Assembly (NCBI GenBank): GCA_961205875.1
Contig: OY540810.1
Location: forward strand, 23,498,001-23,562,000
Source of the DNA: Sialis fuliginosa
Taxonomy: Eukaryota > Arthropoda > Insecta > Megaloptera > Sialidae
Direction: 5' to 3'
Length of the DNA: 64,000 nucleotides
The notes under the pieces are model-generated. The model made no database searches and had not been told where the DNA came from. It saw nothing but the letters and a program-made list of their open reading frames with translations. This document shows, piece after piece, positions 12,250-25,027 of this stretch; position 1 is the stretch's first letter, and each line of letters opens with the position of its first letter. A program made the position numbers and the translations under genes.

Positions 12250-12527
12250 AAAAAAATGCCTGTCTGTTTATTCCGACAAACACGAAAACTACTGCACCGA
12301 TTTTGATGCAATTTTCAGTTAGAAATCTTAAGTCCCTAGAATTAGTTTTGATTATATGATTATTGATTCATCAAGGCTCGTATTAAGGAGATTTGCAATT
12401 GATACTGATTTTAAGAAAAATGTATAAAAATAAATTTGTAATGCTGTTAATGATTTTTAAGAAAGGCTAGTAAAGTAGGTTTTGAAATACACACGGGTGA
12501 ATCCGCGGGAGAATTCTAGTAAAATAA
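12250..12527 (+). mobile_element. Helitron- or SINE-like fragment
   Basis: The segment starts with 'atgcctgtctgtttattccgacaaac', continues with an 'actgcaccgattttgatgc' phrase, and ends 'aatccgcgggagaattctag'. These phrases recur in many insect genomes in short non-coding dispersed elements that end in CTAG(T), which suits a non-autonomous Helitron. Class assignment rests on memory and is uncertain. Related phrases occur near 1080 and 49480. Confidence 0.45.
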
Positions 12528-14470
12528 CATGCTCATGTAATATATCCACACACATAAAAAATAAAACAAAAGAATGCAAGAGAATAAAAAATCCAGAAGA
12601 AGTAAAGAAACCTCAATCCATTCATTTCTTCTTTTTCATCCACTTGATGTATGATCAGGAGCGGTTTACAACGAAAACATTCTTCCTCTTACTGTAATGT
12701 TTATGAGCGGAACCCGGAGATTTCAATTAAATTAATGCCCGATAAATCATCATAGCCATGTGCAGAAAGACCTGGTTACATTAACTACATAACAACAAGG
12801 CTGCTTAAAATCGATAAGGTTTGTTTTCAAGGGATACACCGGGAAATGAGACTGAAATGCCTTGATGGACGAGCCTTGCGTTGGTTTGAGGAGGGGGTAA
12901 ACTGTAGGGAGGGGGGGGAGGAAGCACTCACACAAACATTCGTACTTCGCAGAGAAGGATAGAGCAAGGGGTATTGTGAAACTAGTTGTAACTAGGTATA
13001 CAATTTCCTGATGAAAATAAAAATGCTCGAAATGCTTTATATCAGGGGTTATTGGAGTTGATGTTTTGGATTGTATTTCGTGACGTGTGTAATGTTATGT
13101 TTATTTGTTTTTTAAGGATATTACCAGGCTAGATGTTATTTGATTTGTTTATATTTTTTATTTCTAGAAAAATATGTCATTGCTAGAATTACAGTAATAG
13201 TTAAATAATGTATTATTCGTTATAAAATTGTTTTCAATATTCTTGTATTGCTAAAATTTACTAGTTATCCACAAAAATCAGAAGGTTGCTATTACTTGCT
13301 ATGTCTTTGATCGCTCCATTAATTATTATTTTTATTTATGTCAACATATGATAGAATAAATTAAAACAATTATTTTTATTATATTACTATGCCAAGTATT
13401 TTATTACTATGCGGTCAAAATAAGGAACAGTTATTTTCTTGCTTAAGGTAACAAGGAAAAAGTAATTATTTTATTTAATTTCTATTAAATATATTTCCCT
13501 TTAATTTTTAAAAAGCTGTTTTAGATTTAAATACTTTTGTGATGCCTTTAATGTATTATAATTATCTAGTCAAAAATATTCATAATTACTTAAATTATAT
13601 TATCCTACATGTGCCGTTCGGAATTATGATATTGGATGTTATAAGCTTATTTGTCGGAATTTATATCGAAACTAATATGCGATTTATTTGTTTTCTAAAA
13701 AAATAATCACCGATAAAGTAGGGGGGTGGGAGGAGGCAAGACAGTGTACGCTTAAGTTGTACATAACTGAAAAAAAAGATTTGTTATTATTTTAACAATT
13801 TAACTACTGAAGACAAATATTAATTTGATATAAAAATTTGTTTATTCTAAAATATGACTGATTTTAATTAAATATTTAAATATAACACGTCTTACTTCCC
13901 TCTTGGGATAAGATAGGATAATTTTTGGTGTGAGTTGGGTACATATATTTTATAATAATAATTGCATATAATCAAATTTGCGCTTTAACATTTGTATTGC
14001 CATTTTTACAGGACATAAAAAGTACGTAAGACCACTATCTGGTAACCATCTGGCAACCCATCATTTTGGTTACCATTGCATTAATATATAAAATAATGTT
14101 CCAACTTTTATTATCCGTAATACCTTTTACTCCAATTTTTAGTTTCTATCAAAATATTCAAAAATAAATAAATATAAATCATTGAATATTCTTCAATAAA
14201 ATTGCAAAATAGGATCAAGAAATGAATATATGCAATTTTGTTATTTTCGAATTTCAGGAAAAAAAATGTAGACACGTCAATATAACAATATATATATTCC
14301 GCATTTTACCCTATATTCCCTTACTTTTGATTAAAATTAAAGATCTTCAAATATTGAAGCCATTAGTTTTTCTTCCTAACAGTTTTTGTACAATAAAATA
14401 AAAACACTTGCTTAGTTTTGTACATTTATCTAAATTACAACAAACATATTAAAAAACAATTGAAGCATTC
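12528..14470. other. Non-coding DNA
   Basis: Mostly AT-rich, with one GC-richer purine-rich patch at about 12830-12960 (GAGGAGGGGG and similar). No exon with splice context was found. Confidence 0.4.
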
Positions 14471-14479
14471 GAAAGCCAA

Positions 14480-14690
14480 CGAGCGGGCAGTGGAATATGC
14501 GAAGCTCGCTTTGTGCGTGCGCGCCGGTGTATGTGTGTGTGTGTAGTTATTCCGGTGTCCGGAGTAGTCCGGTCTCAGTGCGCAATCACGGGAATGTCTT
14601 TCTAGCTCGCCCGTCTCTCGCAGGCGCTCTCTGGCGCCGCACCGTGAGTTTCTTGACGTATGAGTTATGTATGTGTACGTATCTTTAGCT
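14480..14690 (+). promoter_or_regulatory. CpG-rich promoter with Inr and DPE-like site
   Basis: This short CpG-rich island carries a TCAGTG initiator with the predicted start at A14577. The string AGCTC at 14604-14608 falls exactly at +28 to +32, where the downstream promoter element (RGWYV) sits, matching four of five positions. No TATA box is visible, as expected for an Inr/DPE promoter. A consensus splice donor GTGAGT follows at 14644. The direction and position would suit a distal 5' UTR exon of the plus-strand acidic-protein gene whose coding exon begins at 27900, but that link is inferred. Confidence 0.5.
14577..14643 (+). other. Candidate non-coding first exon
   Basis: The exon would run from the predicted Inr start to the ACC|GTGAGT donor. 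It has 67 nt, no ATG-initiated frame of note, and would be spliced to an acceptor downstream, for example the one at 27899. A transcript sequence spanning the junction would be needed to confirm it. Confidence 0.35.
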
Positions 14691-15009
14691 CCTCTATTGT
14701 AGCCAGTGGCGTACAAGTACCGATGTTTTATTATGTAATAAAGTTACATCTTGGATGTTTTGAAATCCAAAATGACAAATTATATAAAAATGTTGTTTCT
14801 TTTTTTGAAATAAACTTACACTGTTAAAAAAGATATATACAGAAAAAAATTGAATTGCTTCAAGAAAATTGTTGTTTATATGTACATACATATAACAAAA
14901 ACAGCATTATCTTAATGTAAGAACATGTTAATAAAACTATAATTTTTGGTTCTCTTTAGAACAGTATTGTCGAATTGAAAGTAAATTTTCTGTTTTTAAA
15001 TAAATTTTA

Positions 15010-15117
15010 CTGTTCACTCTCAGTATTACGTATAAGAAAGTCCCATGGTACATATGGCAAACACGAACACTGTTCAATCTCTGTAATACGTATAAGAATG
15101 TCCCATGACACTCATGA
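15010..15117 (+). repeat. Short tandem duplication
   Basis: The phrases CTCAGTATTACGTATAAGAA and CTGTAATACGTATAAGAA, each followed by a TGTCCCATG-like string and about 61 bp apart, are two diverged copies of one unit. A third related fragment (actgcgtataagaaagtttcgtgg) lies near 53195. Confidence 0.6.
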
Positions 15118-16391
15118 CAGATATTTCTTCTCTGTTATGAACCATTTGAAACACAATTTTAAATTATTCTTTTCGAAAAATAGTTTTTTTTTTTTTAATA
15201 AATAAAAAGAACATAAAATCGATAAAATATTACAAATTTATTAATTACAATACATATATGTAATATATTATAATTTTTAGCTTGACCATTTTTCCGTAAT
15301 TCACACCGTTTAAAAAATAATTAGAAAAATTAAAAAATGAGATCAATATCCGATTAATGATTGTTTTCAAAAAGTGGAAGTTTTTTTCTCAGAAAAAACT
15401 AATCTTATATATAAAATTTCATCTTTCTTTGATTTGTCGTATTGGAGTTACAGAACTTACCTACAGACGGACCGATACACAGACATCATGACGAATATAG
15501 AATCGATTTAGGGAAAATCAAAATGGATAATTCCATCAAAATCCGAATTTCGAAAAAAGTCAGCTTTACTATACTTCTTATTATATTTCATATACATATA
15601 GGTATAAGAAAGTAAAAATTCAATTAAGGAATCTATAGGGTATGGTAGTAGAGTGTTATAGCTTCATGAGGGCCTAGGAAAATTTTAATCCCCCCTTCGT
15701 ACATTGTTGAATTCAGAAATTTATTCTTTGGGATTTTTTCTATGACTTTTTATCAGAGTTATTGAAATTTTTTAGCTAAAAATGATATTTTGTGTGAGTA
15801 ATTCTTACTCTCGATCACTCACGCCTTGTATTTTTTCTCAGGCCCAGTAACGTTTATGACACAATTTAATATAAATTATGTTATAAATAAAATTTTTAAA
15901 TATATTTGAGGGGATATTTCTATAAAAACTTGAAATTAGAATCATGAAATTTGACAGAATTTTTTAGGTTTTCAATTTTGTTAAGAGTATGTTTGTTTTA
16001 TAGAAAACCCGAGTCGAAAAATAAAACCTAGTTAGATTTTTTAAATCCTAAATTCCTTTGTTGTTCGTTTAACTGCTTAAAAATGGAACGTGTAGATGTT
16101 AAACGTGCTGTTGAAACTCGTCTATAACGCACAAACTCTATTTATGACTATATTCATATATACTTTTAAAAGTAAAATAAAATATTGCAAAAGCCAATCT
16201 AAAAATATTTATGAGTGAAATATAGGAAAAGTTGTTAAATTGATTAAAAATACTTTGACAAATTCATTATTTTACGATTATTATTTAAGAATGGAAAATG
16301 GATTCAATTGTATTTGAATATAAAGCACAAAAAACTAATAAATAATTATACAATATATTATTAGAGATAACACATATTTCTGAATTAAAAT

Positions 16392-16650
16392 CAGGGCCGT
16401 AACTACCACCGGGGCAGCCGGAACAGTGCCCCGGGCCTCCCGAGCATAGAGAAGCCCCGCAGCAGCGTGAAAATTGGGGGCGGCAAGATTGAGGCAGCAA
16501 AAAAGGCCATTAAAATTAGTAACAAGCGTATGGTGGATTGAGGTAGCAACGAAAAAAAGGTTTCAGTTGTTTTATTTTGTATATATTGTGGGAGGAGGGC
16601 CCCTCGATCACTTGCTGCCCCGGGCCCCAAAGCCTCTAGTTACGGCCTTG
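16392..16650. mobile_element. Nested hAT MITE in the left foldback arm
   Basis: It has termini CAGGGCCGTAACTA and TAGTTACGGCCTTG, and is GC-rich inside. ATTAAAAT lies on the left and ATTACAAT on the right, a 7/8 8-bp TSD typical of hAT. Short open frames across it are not genes. Confidence 0.8.
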
Positions 16651-19540
16651 ATTACAATATATTATGTAGGTAAATTTATTAATTTATTTATGAATATAAC
16701 TTCATAAATAAGAAAACATGTGTTACCGATAATAATATATAAATAATATATAAAATCAACGTTTGAACGAGAGGTAACCTAAATATATATTTCCTCTCGT
16801 TTACATATATTAACATCTATTTATTACAAATATATGATATTTTTCATAATTTTCATATTATTTTTTACCCCGACTAGTAATGGATTAATAAAAGAATACA
16901 AAAGAGATATTTTTATTATTAAATTTTAAAGATTAAACATAATAATCTTTAAAATTTAATAATAAAAATAAATAAAGATTATAAGAATACAAAAATTTTA
17001 TTTCATAAAATAATTTTCAGACGTAAAAATTTTAACGACAGCTAGATTACAAACAATTAATCATAATATTCATTATTTTATGTTTTTTATTGAACAATGA
17101 AGAAGTAATTCAATTATTTTAATACAGAACCCAAAATAACTACAAAAAATCCTGGTTATTCATAAATTAGTTAATTATTGATTGATTAATATGTACATAC
17201 TAATTGTAAGTGAAGTAAATTTTTTAATTGATAACATAAGTCTTTTAAAGAAGTAAATATTTACATTTATTTTACTGTATTTCTTTTTGCATGTTATTCA
17301 AATTTATTCTTACGTATAAATAAGCATTTATGTTTATTTCGACGCATAAAGTGATCAAATTTAATATGAGATTGTAATGGCTACAAAATCGCATCGTATT
17401 ATTTTATAAATATACATAAAAAGGTGCAAATCGTATGCTATTATTACATACATTTTTAACACAAGTTAACTCTCATTCGCAAGATGTTTTAAGATTCAAT
17501 CCTTATATACAAGATCTTAGAGAGAGAAAACAAACAGTAAGTTACAATATACTTATTTAATTTGTGTTAAACTACACATCCATTATATACGTATTTAGTT
17601 TCAGATCTACCAGTGCAACTAGAAGAAACATGAAGAGAGAGAAAAGAGGTGTTGTGTTTGTGTATGTATTATATGTATGTGTGTGTATGTCGTTTGTGTA
17701 TGATGATGACAATGGTGTGTCCATTGCTGCTGAATAAAGATGGGTAGAGTAGACTTGTCTCTCAACAAATGTTTTTATAAATTTTTATGCGATTTTAAGA
17801 TTTGCTGGTTGAAAATAGAATTCTTGAGACCGATTTGGACTTAAACTTGCTAAAAGCGGACAAATCTGTTATGTTTAGGTTTGAATTGAGTTTTGTTTAA
17901 CATACAATCTCCATTGCTACAAAAACTATTTACACCTACAAATCATTATTTAAAGCATTCAAGTTCAAACAAGGTTTTATATTTCGACTCGGGAATAGAA
18001 TGAAAAATGAAATTTTCAAATTGTAGATCAATATTTCAAATGGTTATCGAAATATTGCTTCCCAAAGTTTCAATTTTTCAAAATTTTGAGGAAAAATGGT
18101 TGTAACCGGTTGTCAGAATTGATTTTAGCTAACGGATTGTTTAATTTAGACGCGAACACTGTAAATATTCCATAAAATTGATAAATTACCCGAGTCGAAA
18201 TATAAAACCTTGTTTGAACTTGAATGCTTTAAATTAAGATTTGTAGGTGTAAATAGTTTTTGTAGCAATGGAGATTGTATGTTAAACAAAACTCAATTCA
18301 AACCTAAACATAACAGATTTGTCCGCTTTTAGCAAGTTTAAGTCCAAATCGGTCTCAAGAATTCTATTTTCAACCAGCAAATCTTAAAATCGCATAAAAA
18401 TTTATAAAAACATTTGTTGAGACAAGTCTACTCTACCCATCTTTATTCAGCAGCAATGGACACACCATTGTCATCATCATACTCACGACATACACACACA
18501 TACATATAATATACACAAACACAACACCTTCTCTCTCTTCATGTTTCTTCTAGTTGCACTGGTAGATCTGAAACTAAATACGTATACATATAATGGATGT
18601 GTAGTTTAACACAAATTAAATAAGTATATTGTAACTTACTGTTTATTTTCTTTCTCTAAGATCTTGTATATAAGGAATGAATCTTAAAACATCTTGCGAA
18701 TGAGAGTTAACTTGTGTTAAAAATGTATGTAATAACAGCATAAGATTTGCACCTTTTTATGTATATTTATAAATACTTGTATTTATAAAATAAACGATGC
18801 GATTTTGTAGCCATTACAATCTCATATTAAATTTGATCACTTTATGCGTCGAAATAAACATAAATGCTTATTTATACGTAAGAATAAATTTGAATAACAT
18901 GCAAAAAGAAATACAGTAAAATAAATGTAAATATTTACTTCTTTAAAAGACTTATGTTATCAATTAAAAAATTTACTTCACTTACAATTAGTATGTACAT
19001 ATTAATCAATCAATAATTAACTAATTTATGAATAACCAGGATTTTTTGTAGTTATTTTGGGTTCTGTGTTAAAATAATTGAATTACTTCTTCATTGTTCA
19101 ATAAAAAACATAAAATAATGAATATTATGATTAATTGTTTGTAATCTAGCTGTCGTTAAAATTTTTACGTTTGAAAATTATTTTATGAAATAAAATTTTT
19201 GTATTCTTATAATCTTTATTTATTTTTATTATTAAATTTTAAAGATTATTATGTTTAATCTTTAAAATTTAATAATAAAAATATCTCTTTTGTATTCTTT
19301 TATTAACCCATTACTAGTCGGGGTAAGAAATAATATGAAAATTATGAAAAATATCATATATTTGTAATAAATAGATATTAATACATGTAAACGAGAGGAA
19401 ATATATATTTAGGTTACCTCTCGTTCAAACGTTGATTTTATATATTATTTATATATTATTATCGGTAACACATGTTTTCTTATTTATGAAGTTATATTCA
19501 TAAATAAATTAATAAATTTACCTACATAATATATTGTAAT

Positions 19541-19768
19541 CAAGGCCGTAACTAGAGGCTTTGGGGCCCGGGGCAGCAAGTGATCGAGGGGCCCTCCTCC
19601 CACAATATTTACAAAATAAAACAACAGAATACGCTTGTTACTAATTTTAATGGCCTTTTTTGCTGCCTCAATCTTGCCGCCCCCAATTTTCACGCTGCTG
19701 CGGGGCTTCCCTATGCTCGGGAGGCCCGGGGCACTGTTCCGGCTGCCCCGGTGGTAGTTACGGCTCTG
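19541..19768. mobile_element. Nested hAT MITE in the right foldback arm
   Basis: This is the reverse-orientation counterpart of the insertion at 16392. Its termini are CAAGGCCGTAACTA and TAGTTACGGCTCTG, flanked by ATTGTAAT and ATTTTAAT. Because both arms carry it at the same internal place, the insertion predates the duplication or spread of the arm sequence. It is about 30 bp shorter than the left copy. Confidence 0.8.
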
Positions 19769-20557
19769 ATTTTAATTCAGAAATATGTGTTATCTCTAAT
19801 AATATATTGCATAATTATTTATTAGTTTTTTGTGCTTTATATTCAAATACAATTGAATCCATTCTCCATTCTTAAATAATAATCGTAAAATAATGAATTT
19901 GTCAAAGTATTTTTAATCAATTTAACAACTTTTCCTATATTTCATTCATAAATATTTTTAGATTGGCTTTTGCAATATTTTATTTTACTTTTAAAAGTAT
20001 ATATGTATATAGTCATAAATAGAGTTTGTGCGTTATAGACGAGTTTCAAAAGCACGTTTAACATCTACACGTTCCATTTTTAAGCAGTTAAACGAACAAC
20101 AAAGGAATTTAGGATTTAAAAATCTAACTAGGTTTTATTTTTCGACTCGGGTAGTGCAAAAAAAAGAATAGACATATAGACCGATAGATTAACAAAATTT
20201 AAAGTAAAACTGCCAGTAAAACAACGTACCTATGGACTCAAGAATAACATGTTTTCTACAGATTTATATACATACATATATTAACATTGATTTACTTCAG
20301 TAATTTCTTCATTAAAATTATATTGACATTTGAATATTTCGGTTTCATTGAAATTAAGGAAAAAGTAATAACATTAAAATGGCTGAACCAGTGGTGTCGT
20401 AAAACATTCTTCTCGCAGTATTTTCTATCCATTTATCTACAAGAATTGCCGAAGTAATATATAGGTTTTCCAAAAACAAGAAAATATATATAAAAATAAA
20501 ATAAACGTAGATACTATAAAAAAATAATTTTGTTTAAAACAAGGTAATGAAGAATGC

Positions 20558-21215
20558 TTAAGGGGAAAGCCACTGTGACGGGTCAAAAAATTGCCAATGT
20601 TTGGAAATTTTTTCACAAGTATTACTAATTATTTTAAGATCGAGTAGAGAACATTTTATTAAGTATATATTCAACTTATTCAATACCAATAGTTATTGAA
20701 AAATATAAAAAAGTTATGAGTCTCGATGTGACGACCAAAAAAAAATGTTTGTCCATGGTTACATCGAAATTTCGGGGAAAAAATAAATAAATATTTTATC
20801 AATATCTACGTGAATGTATTAATTTAATTTTTAATTTAAATTTAATTTTTTCAAAAAATTGCGAGGGTTTGAATTTTTATTTTTAACACCTTTTTTTAAT
20901 TCAAGCTGTCTTAAAAAATATTAAATTTCAAAAATCGGCTACGTACAAACTTAGCCACTGTAATTACGAAAGTTTATAAAAAAAAATTGATCAGTTCATT
21001 AGTCTTTGAAGAATCGCTAGAACCAGGTCGAAAAAAGAAGTTTCGAGAAAAACGCGTTTCAAGTTTTCATAAGCGGCCACGTTATTTGCTCTCACTAAAT
21101 TGACTAATTTTCGTAATTTTAACATAAATTTTCTTTACATATTTTTGAATATGTATTCTTTTAAAAATGTATTAAAAAATCGAATTTTTCCGTCACAGTG
21201 GTTTCCCCCCTTTAA
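20558..21215. mobile_element. piggyBac-like MITE with TTAA ends
   Basis: TTAA at 20558-20561 is followed by GGGGAAAGCCACTGTGACGG. At the other end CCGTCACAGTGG and a C-run precede TTAA at 21212-21215. The inverted termini (CCACTGTGACGG) are perfect and the TTAA target is the piggyBac signature. The roughly 650-bp interior is AT-rich without a transposase frame. Confidence 0.75.
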
Positions 21216-21279
21216 AATTAAATAAAACTGTCAAATTATATTTGTAGGTATATCAAAACCATTTATTTCCATTATATTC

Positions 21280-21675
21280 ATGCCTGTAAACGCACCGTTA
21301 GAAAGTCATATGGAAGCCACACTAAAACAAGAAGTGAGGACACAGAATGGCCCTCCATTTCGACAGATATATGTGATAGATTTTATACGAGTTCCAAAAC
21401 GCGAACACAAAATAAAATATCCCATTTGGGGTAATCAATACCTCTTTATATATCCTCCGAATGCTTTACGCGATCTACGAAAGATAGTATTAGCAAGGAA
21501 AGAAAATCCTTCAGGACATCGGCCATGTGCGAGTAATGGTCCTTGCAGGTGTCCTTCCACCATCTACCACCCTGTACCCTTCCCCAGGACTAGTAATAGC
21601 AGTTCAATCAATCCCGCATTTGCAATGCAGTCAAAAAGTTTTATGCCCATTTTTATGGGCACATATTTTTTATGA
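21280..21675 (+). CDS. Orphan 131-codon open frame, function unknown
   Basis: An ATG-initiated frame of 131 codons starts 65 bp after the piggyBac-like MITE. It is GC-richer than its neighbourhood and encodes a mixed, fairly protein-like sequence with basic patches (VPKREHKIKYP) and a Cys-Pro-rich stretch (CASNGPCRCPS). I recognise no domain and no transposase, reverse transcriptase or signal-peptide features. A short perfect hairpin (TGCCCAT-ttt-ATGGGCA) falls inside its 3' end. It could be an intronless small gene, an exon of unknown origin, or a chance open frame. Confidence 0.2.
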   Translation: MPVNAPLESHMEATLKQEVRTQNGPPFRQIYVIDFIRVPKREHKIKYPIWGNQYLFIYPPNALRDLRKIVLARKENPSGHRPCASNGPCRCPSTIYHPVPFPRTSNSSSINPAFAMQSKSFMPIFMGTYFL

Positions 21676-24578
21676 TTTACTACTTGTTTTTTTATTTTCA
21701 TAGCTCAGTTATATTGTTTTATCTGTATTTTTTTATATTAATATCTCTACACACTTGGAATTATTTTTAGCATATTGTTGTTTTGTAGAGCGTAACTAGA
21801 GAAAAATCGTTCCAATATAAAGCCATTTTAATATTTCATATTCTTGTAGACTCGTACTTGTTTTTTTCCTTCTAGCTTCATATCAGATATTGTATTTTTA
21901 TTAAATTTATTGCTATAGCAAAGCAGTTTTTTTTAAGTTTTATATTTTAAACCATTGTAACGATGCCTGTATTGAGATTTATATCAATTTTGAGACCCTC
22001 CACGGGGCCGTGATAAATATTTTTGACCGAATTTAATGAATGACATGGATCAGACTTTTCTCTTAAATTTTTGTTTTGTATCGCCATATGACTATTTTTG
22101 ACTGAGTTATTTGCGATCCAAGCAAAAAAAACATTTTAGCTTTGAATGCTTGTAATTAGGAAAATGATCAACTGGAAAACAGAGAAACTGTAGTTTTTTA
22201 TTCACAAAAATTAAATACGTAGTGTACAAATGTACACACAAGAAGTGCTCATAAGGAGCCTACAAGTAGGGATATTTCATTTAGAACATTTTGAGACATC
22301 GCTTATGTACGTGTATCCAAAAATACTTAGCTTAAAAAAAGAACAAACTTACAAATTAATGTGAAGTAATATTACTTAAGTTATTTAACTTTTTAAATTG
22401 GTAACTCTAAATGAGTTAATATTTGAACATATTTTATTTATTAATTTACTCGGCGCTTTTGCATATACTGCCACTGTACATATTGATGGCATGACTCATT
22501 TTAAATGTTTATTTACGTCATATGAGCAGCAGTAATCTGGCGCAGTAATTGTAAAATAATCAGCCGATTGTTCCAATGCTTAAATATTTTCAAGACAATA
22601 AATTATGTTATTATTAAATAATAAATTATCAATTGACATTTTGTATTATTTATATGAGAGAATTTATATATATTAATAATGGTTTATTTACTTTTCTAAT
22701 TTATTTTAATAATGAATATTTAATTCGCATGTAATAATTTTATATATTAATAATAAAACAATTAAAACATATATACATATGTATTTAGTCTGATTATCTA
22801 GTTTTAATTATAATAAATTGGAGATACTATGATATATTTTTCGAATATAAAAAATTGATTATTTATTTTACTGCCATAAATGTAAAAACTGTATATCTAA
22901 CTTCATGAAATAAAGAACCGGAAAAATAATTACGATATTTTGACCATTTTTAGTGTTCCGCACCAAAATCGGAAAAATGGAACACATGGAATCAACGCTA
23001 CGTCTGTCTATCTGTCTGACTATCTACTAAACAGATCAACCTAGAAAGCTGAGATCTGACGTGATTAAATAGCGAATGTTCGACAAATAATAGACCTAAG
23101 TTATAATAATAAAATTTAAATTTTTTAGCACTGTTTGAGGGGGGAAATAGGTTTACCAGCGAGTGGGGTATCAAATAAAAGCCGACAGTGCAAAGAATTC
23201 AAATATGTAAACGTTTTGTTATTATTCAGTTCTTCGTCTATGCAAATTATATATATATCTTGGAAAATAATAGTGAGAAAAATGTAAACAATTATCACTC
23301 ACCGCATTTTTTTTGCTAGATATTAAATATTTAATAGTGCGCGTTTTATTTGTTCTCTTAAATATTTACACATGTATTAATTAAAATAAGAAATCAACAA
23401 ATACAAGCAATAGATTTCAAAACAATTTAGTACACAATTAAAGATATTTATTAAAATATAAAAGTATATTTAATTCCTCAAATACAAATCTATAAGTATT
23501 ACAAGTATATTAACTATATAAAAATATTTATTATATAAACAATATTTCGTTAAGAGTGTTAATTAATAATAAAAGAAACATATTAACAGTGCGTATGAGC
23601 AATACTTTGTTGAAATAATACAGCAATAAACAAAATATTAGAAGTATTTCATACCTATATTAAAAACCAGTTTTATTGGAACATTAATAAATGACATTAA
23701 TAAATGCGATTCAACGACAATTGCTTTATTTTATTACCAATCACAAAATATTTTATGTCACATTCAATCTGATAAGCAAAGGAGGCTTCTAGGATAAGCG
23801 GGGACGATTTTATGATATAAATATTGATATATTGCGACTATCAAGTTCGTTGATACGTAAAGATCTAATTTACTTTTTTGTATTCCTGTACGAATGTCTT
23901 GAATGAGACAGGAGCTTGAGACGAATGGGATAGAAGATCGCAGAGGCCGCGGAATAGCAGAGGATGGACGATAGTCAGTGTTTTTCTCTCGCAGGAGTGT
24001 AGAGTATCTAGACACGTAACTTTTCTGGCGCCTGGGTTACTTCTCGTTCGTATATTTCACCGAACCGACAAAAATAAAGTGACTTATCTTCTTAGCATGT
24101 AGAACGGAAAACATCCTCCCCTCAAACTATCCTTGTTTTGTCCCTTTCCATTGAAACAAGGTCAACCTGTACATCCGTGGTTCTGATCTATGGTCATTGT
24201 TAAATTTCAAGTGCCGTTTATGAAGTACAATTCAATCGATTTATCATGCCGATATTTTAACGCTTTGCTATATGACAATAACAATATCTGTACCGTTGTT
24301 TAGTGCGATGCAGTAATATATAATATATGGCATTGTGCAAATCATGGGTATGGATATGATAGCTCGCAACATATAATTCATATTTAAGATATATGAACAG
24401 ATAATTATTGCCAGTTAAAGATATTGTATTGAAATTTTGACTTTTAATTAGTTTTGTCTACAATTATTTACAATAACAGTTCCCCAACTTGTTTATCACT
24501 GAACTCAGTTTTTCAATAATTGTGGAATCCTAACAATATTTATTTATTAATTTATTTATAAAAAAAAACAAAACATTA
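21676..24578. other. Non-coding DNA with repeat fragments
   Basis: No exon was identified. Around 22940-23060 the phrase 'tagtgttccgcaccaaaatcgg' followed by CTGTCTATCTGTCTG resembles a dispersed insect repeat that usually reads 'agggttccgtaccnaa'. A moderately GC-richer stretch at 23890-24060 contains TCAGTG near 23974, which could be an initiator, without other promoter signals. Confidence 0.35.
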
Positions 24579-24884
24579 ATGTCCGGTATTATAAAAAATA
24601 TCTCTTGAGGAAGAGTTAAGCTAATGCTATCGGCGAGGTATTAAATTGTTATGAATTTTCTCGAGATTTTAGAGCAGTAGTTATACATATACATATGTAT
24701 AATACTGCAATTGCTATACATGATGTATGTCATTGCTTTTAAATTTCTGAATTCTTCTTAATGCGAATGCGTTAAGGTAATTCAAATAAACTATACTATT
24801 GATAAAAACTGTCAGTTGGTTGTCATTTATATTTAATATCTCGTAGATAGAGTTAGAGAGCAAATTGTTTATAATACTGAACAT
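24579..24884. mobile_element. MITE, CCGGTATTATAAA family, copy 1
   Basis: It begins ATGTCCGGTATTATAAA and ends TTTATAATACTGAACAT, and carries the family's internal phrase 'gctaatgctatcggcgaggtatta'. The termini and the interior match the element at 25028 with moderate divergence. Confidence 0.75.
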
Positions 24885-25027
24885 ATTCTAGCGAAGTTAA
24901 CCCATTGTATATCGCACCACGTATGCTTTAATTTACTGGTATGATTTAAACGTCGTCAAAGTAAGCAAATCAGGAGTTATTTAAAAAAAAATTTCAACTG
25001 CAAATACCTTTTTTTTTCTCTACACTT

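Larger units (their letters stand above)
16008..20151. mobile_element. 4.1-kb foldback structure of two inverted 2-kb copies
   Basis: The left arm 16008-17993 and right arm 18189-20151 are near-identical reverse complements around a 195-bp unique centre (17994-18188). Each arm is itself bounded by CCCGAGTCGAAA(A/T)ATAAAACC at one end and its complement at the other, so each arm looks like a complete TIR element of about 1.97 kb. The arms differ by scattered substitutions and indels (for example a 17-bp difference near 17405 versus 18775). Neither arm holds a transposase frame. A nested hAT MITE sits at the equivalent place in both arms. A 66-bp AT palindrome (about 16905-16970) is also repeated in both. 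Flanks of the left arm (tATAGAAaa and aATAGAAtg) share six bases at the same offset, a possible decayed TSD. Superfamily is unknown to me. Confidence 0.85.

Noticed and set aside
16285-19875. Pairs of 69-81-codon open frames with similar proteins on opposite strands
   Set aside because: They are the two copies of a nested hAT MITE in the foldback arms, read in each orientation. They contain no transposase motif.
16008-20151. Foldback as an assembly or sequencing palindrome artefact
   Set aside because: The arms differ by multiple substitutions and indels, including a 17-bp difference and a shorter nested MITE in one arm, which a simple read-through artefact would not produce.
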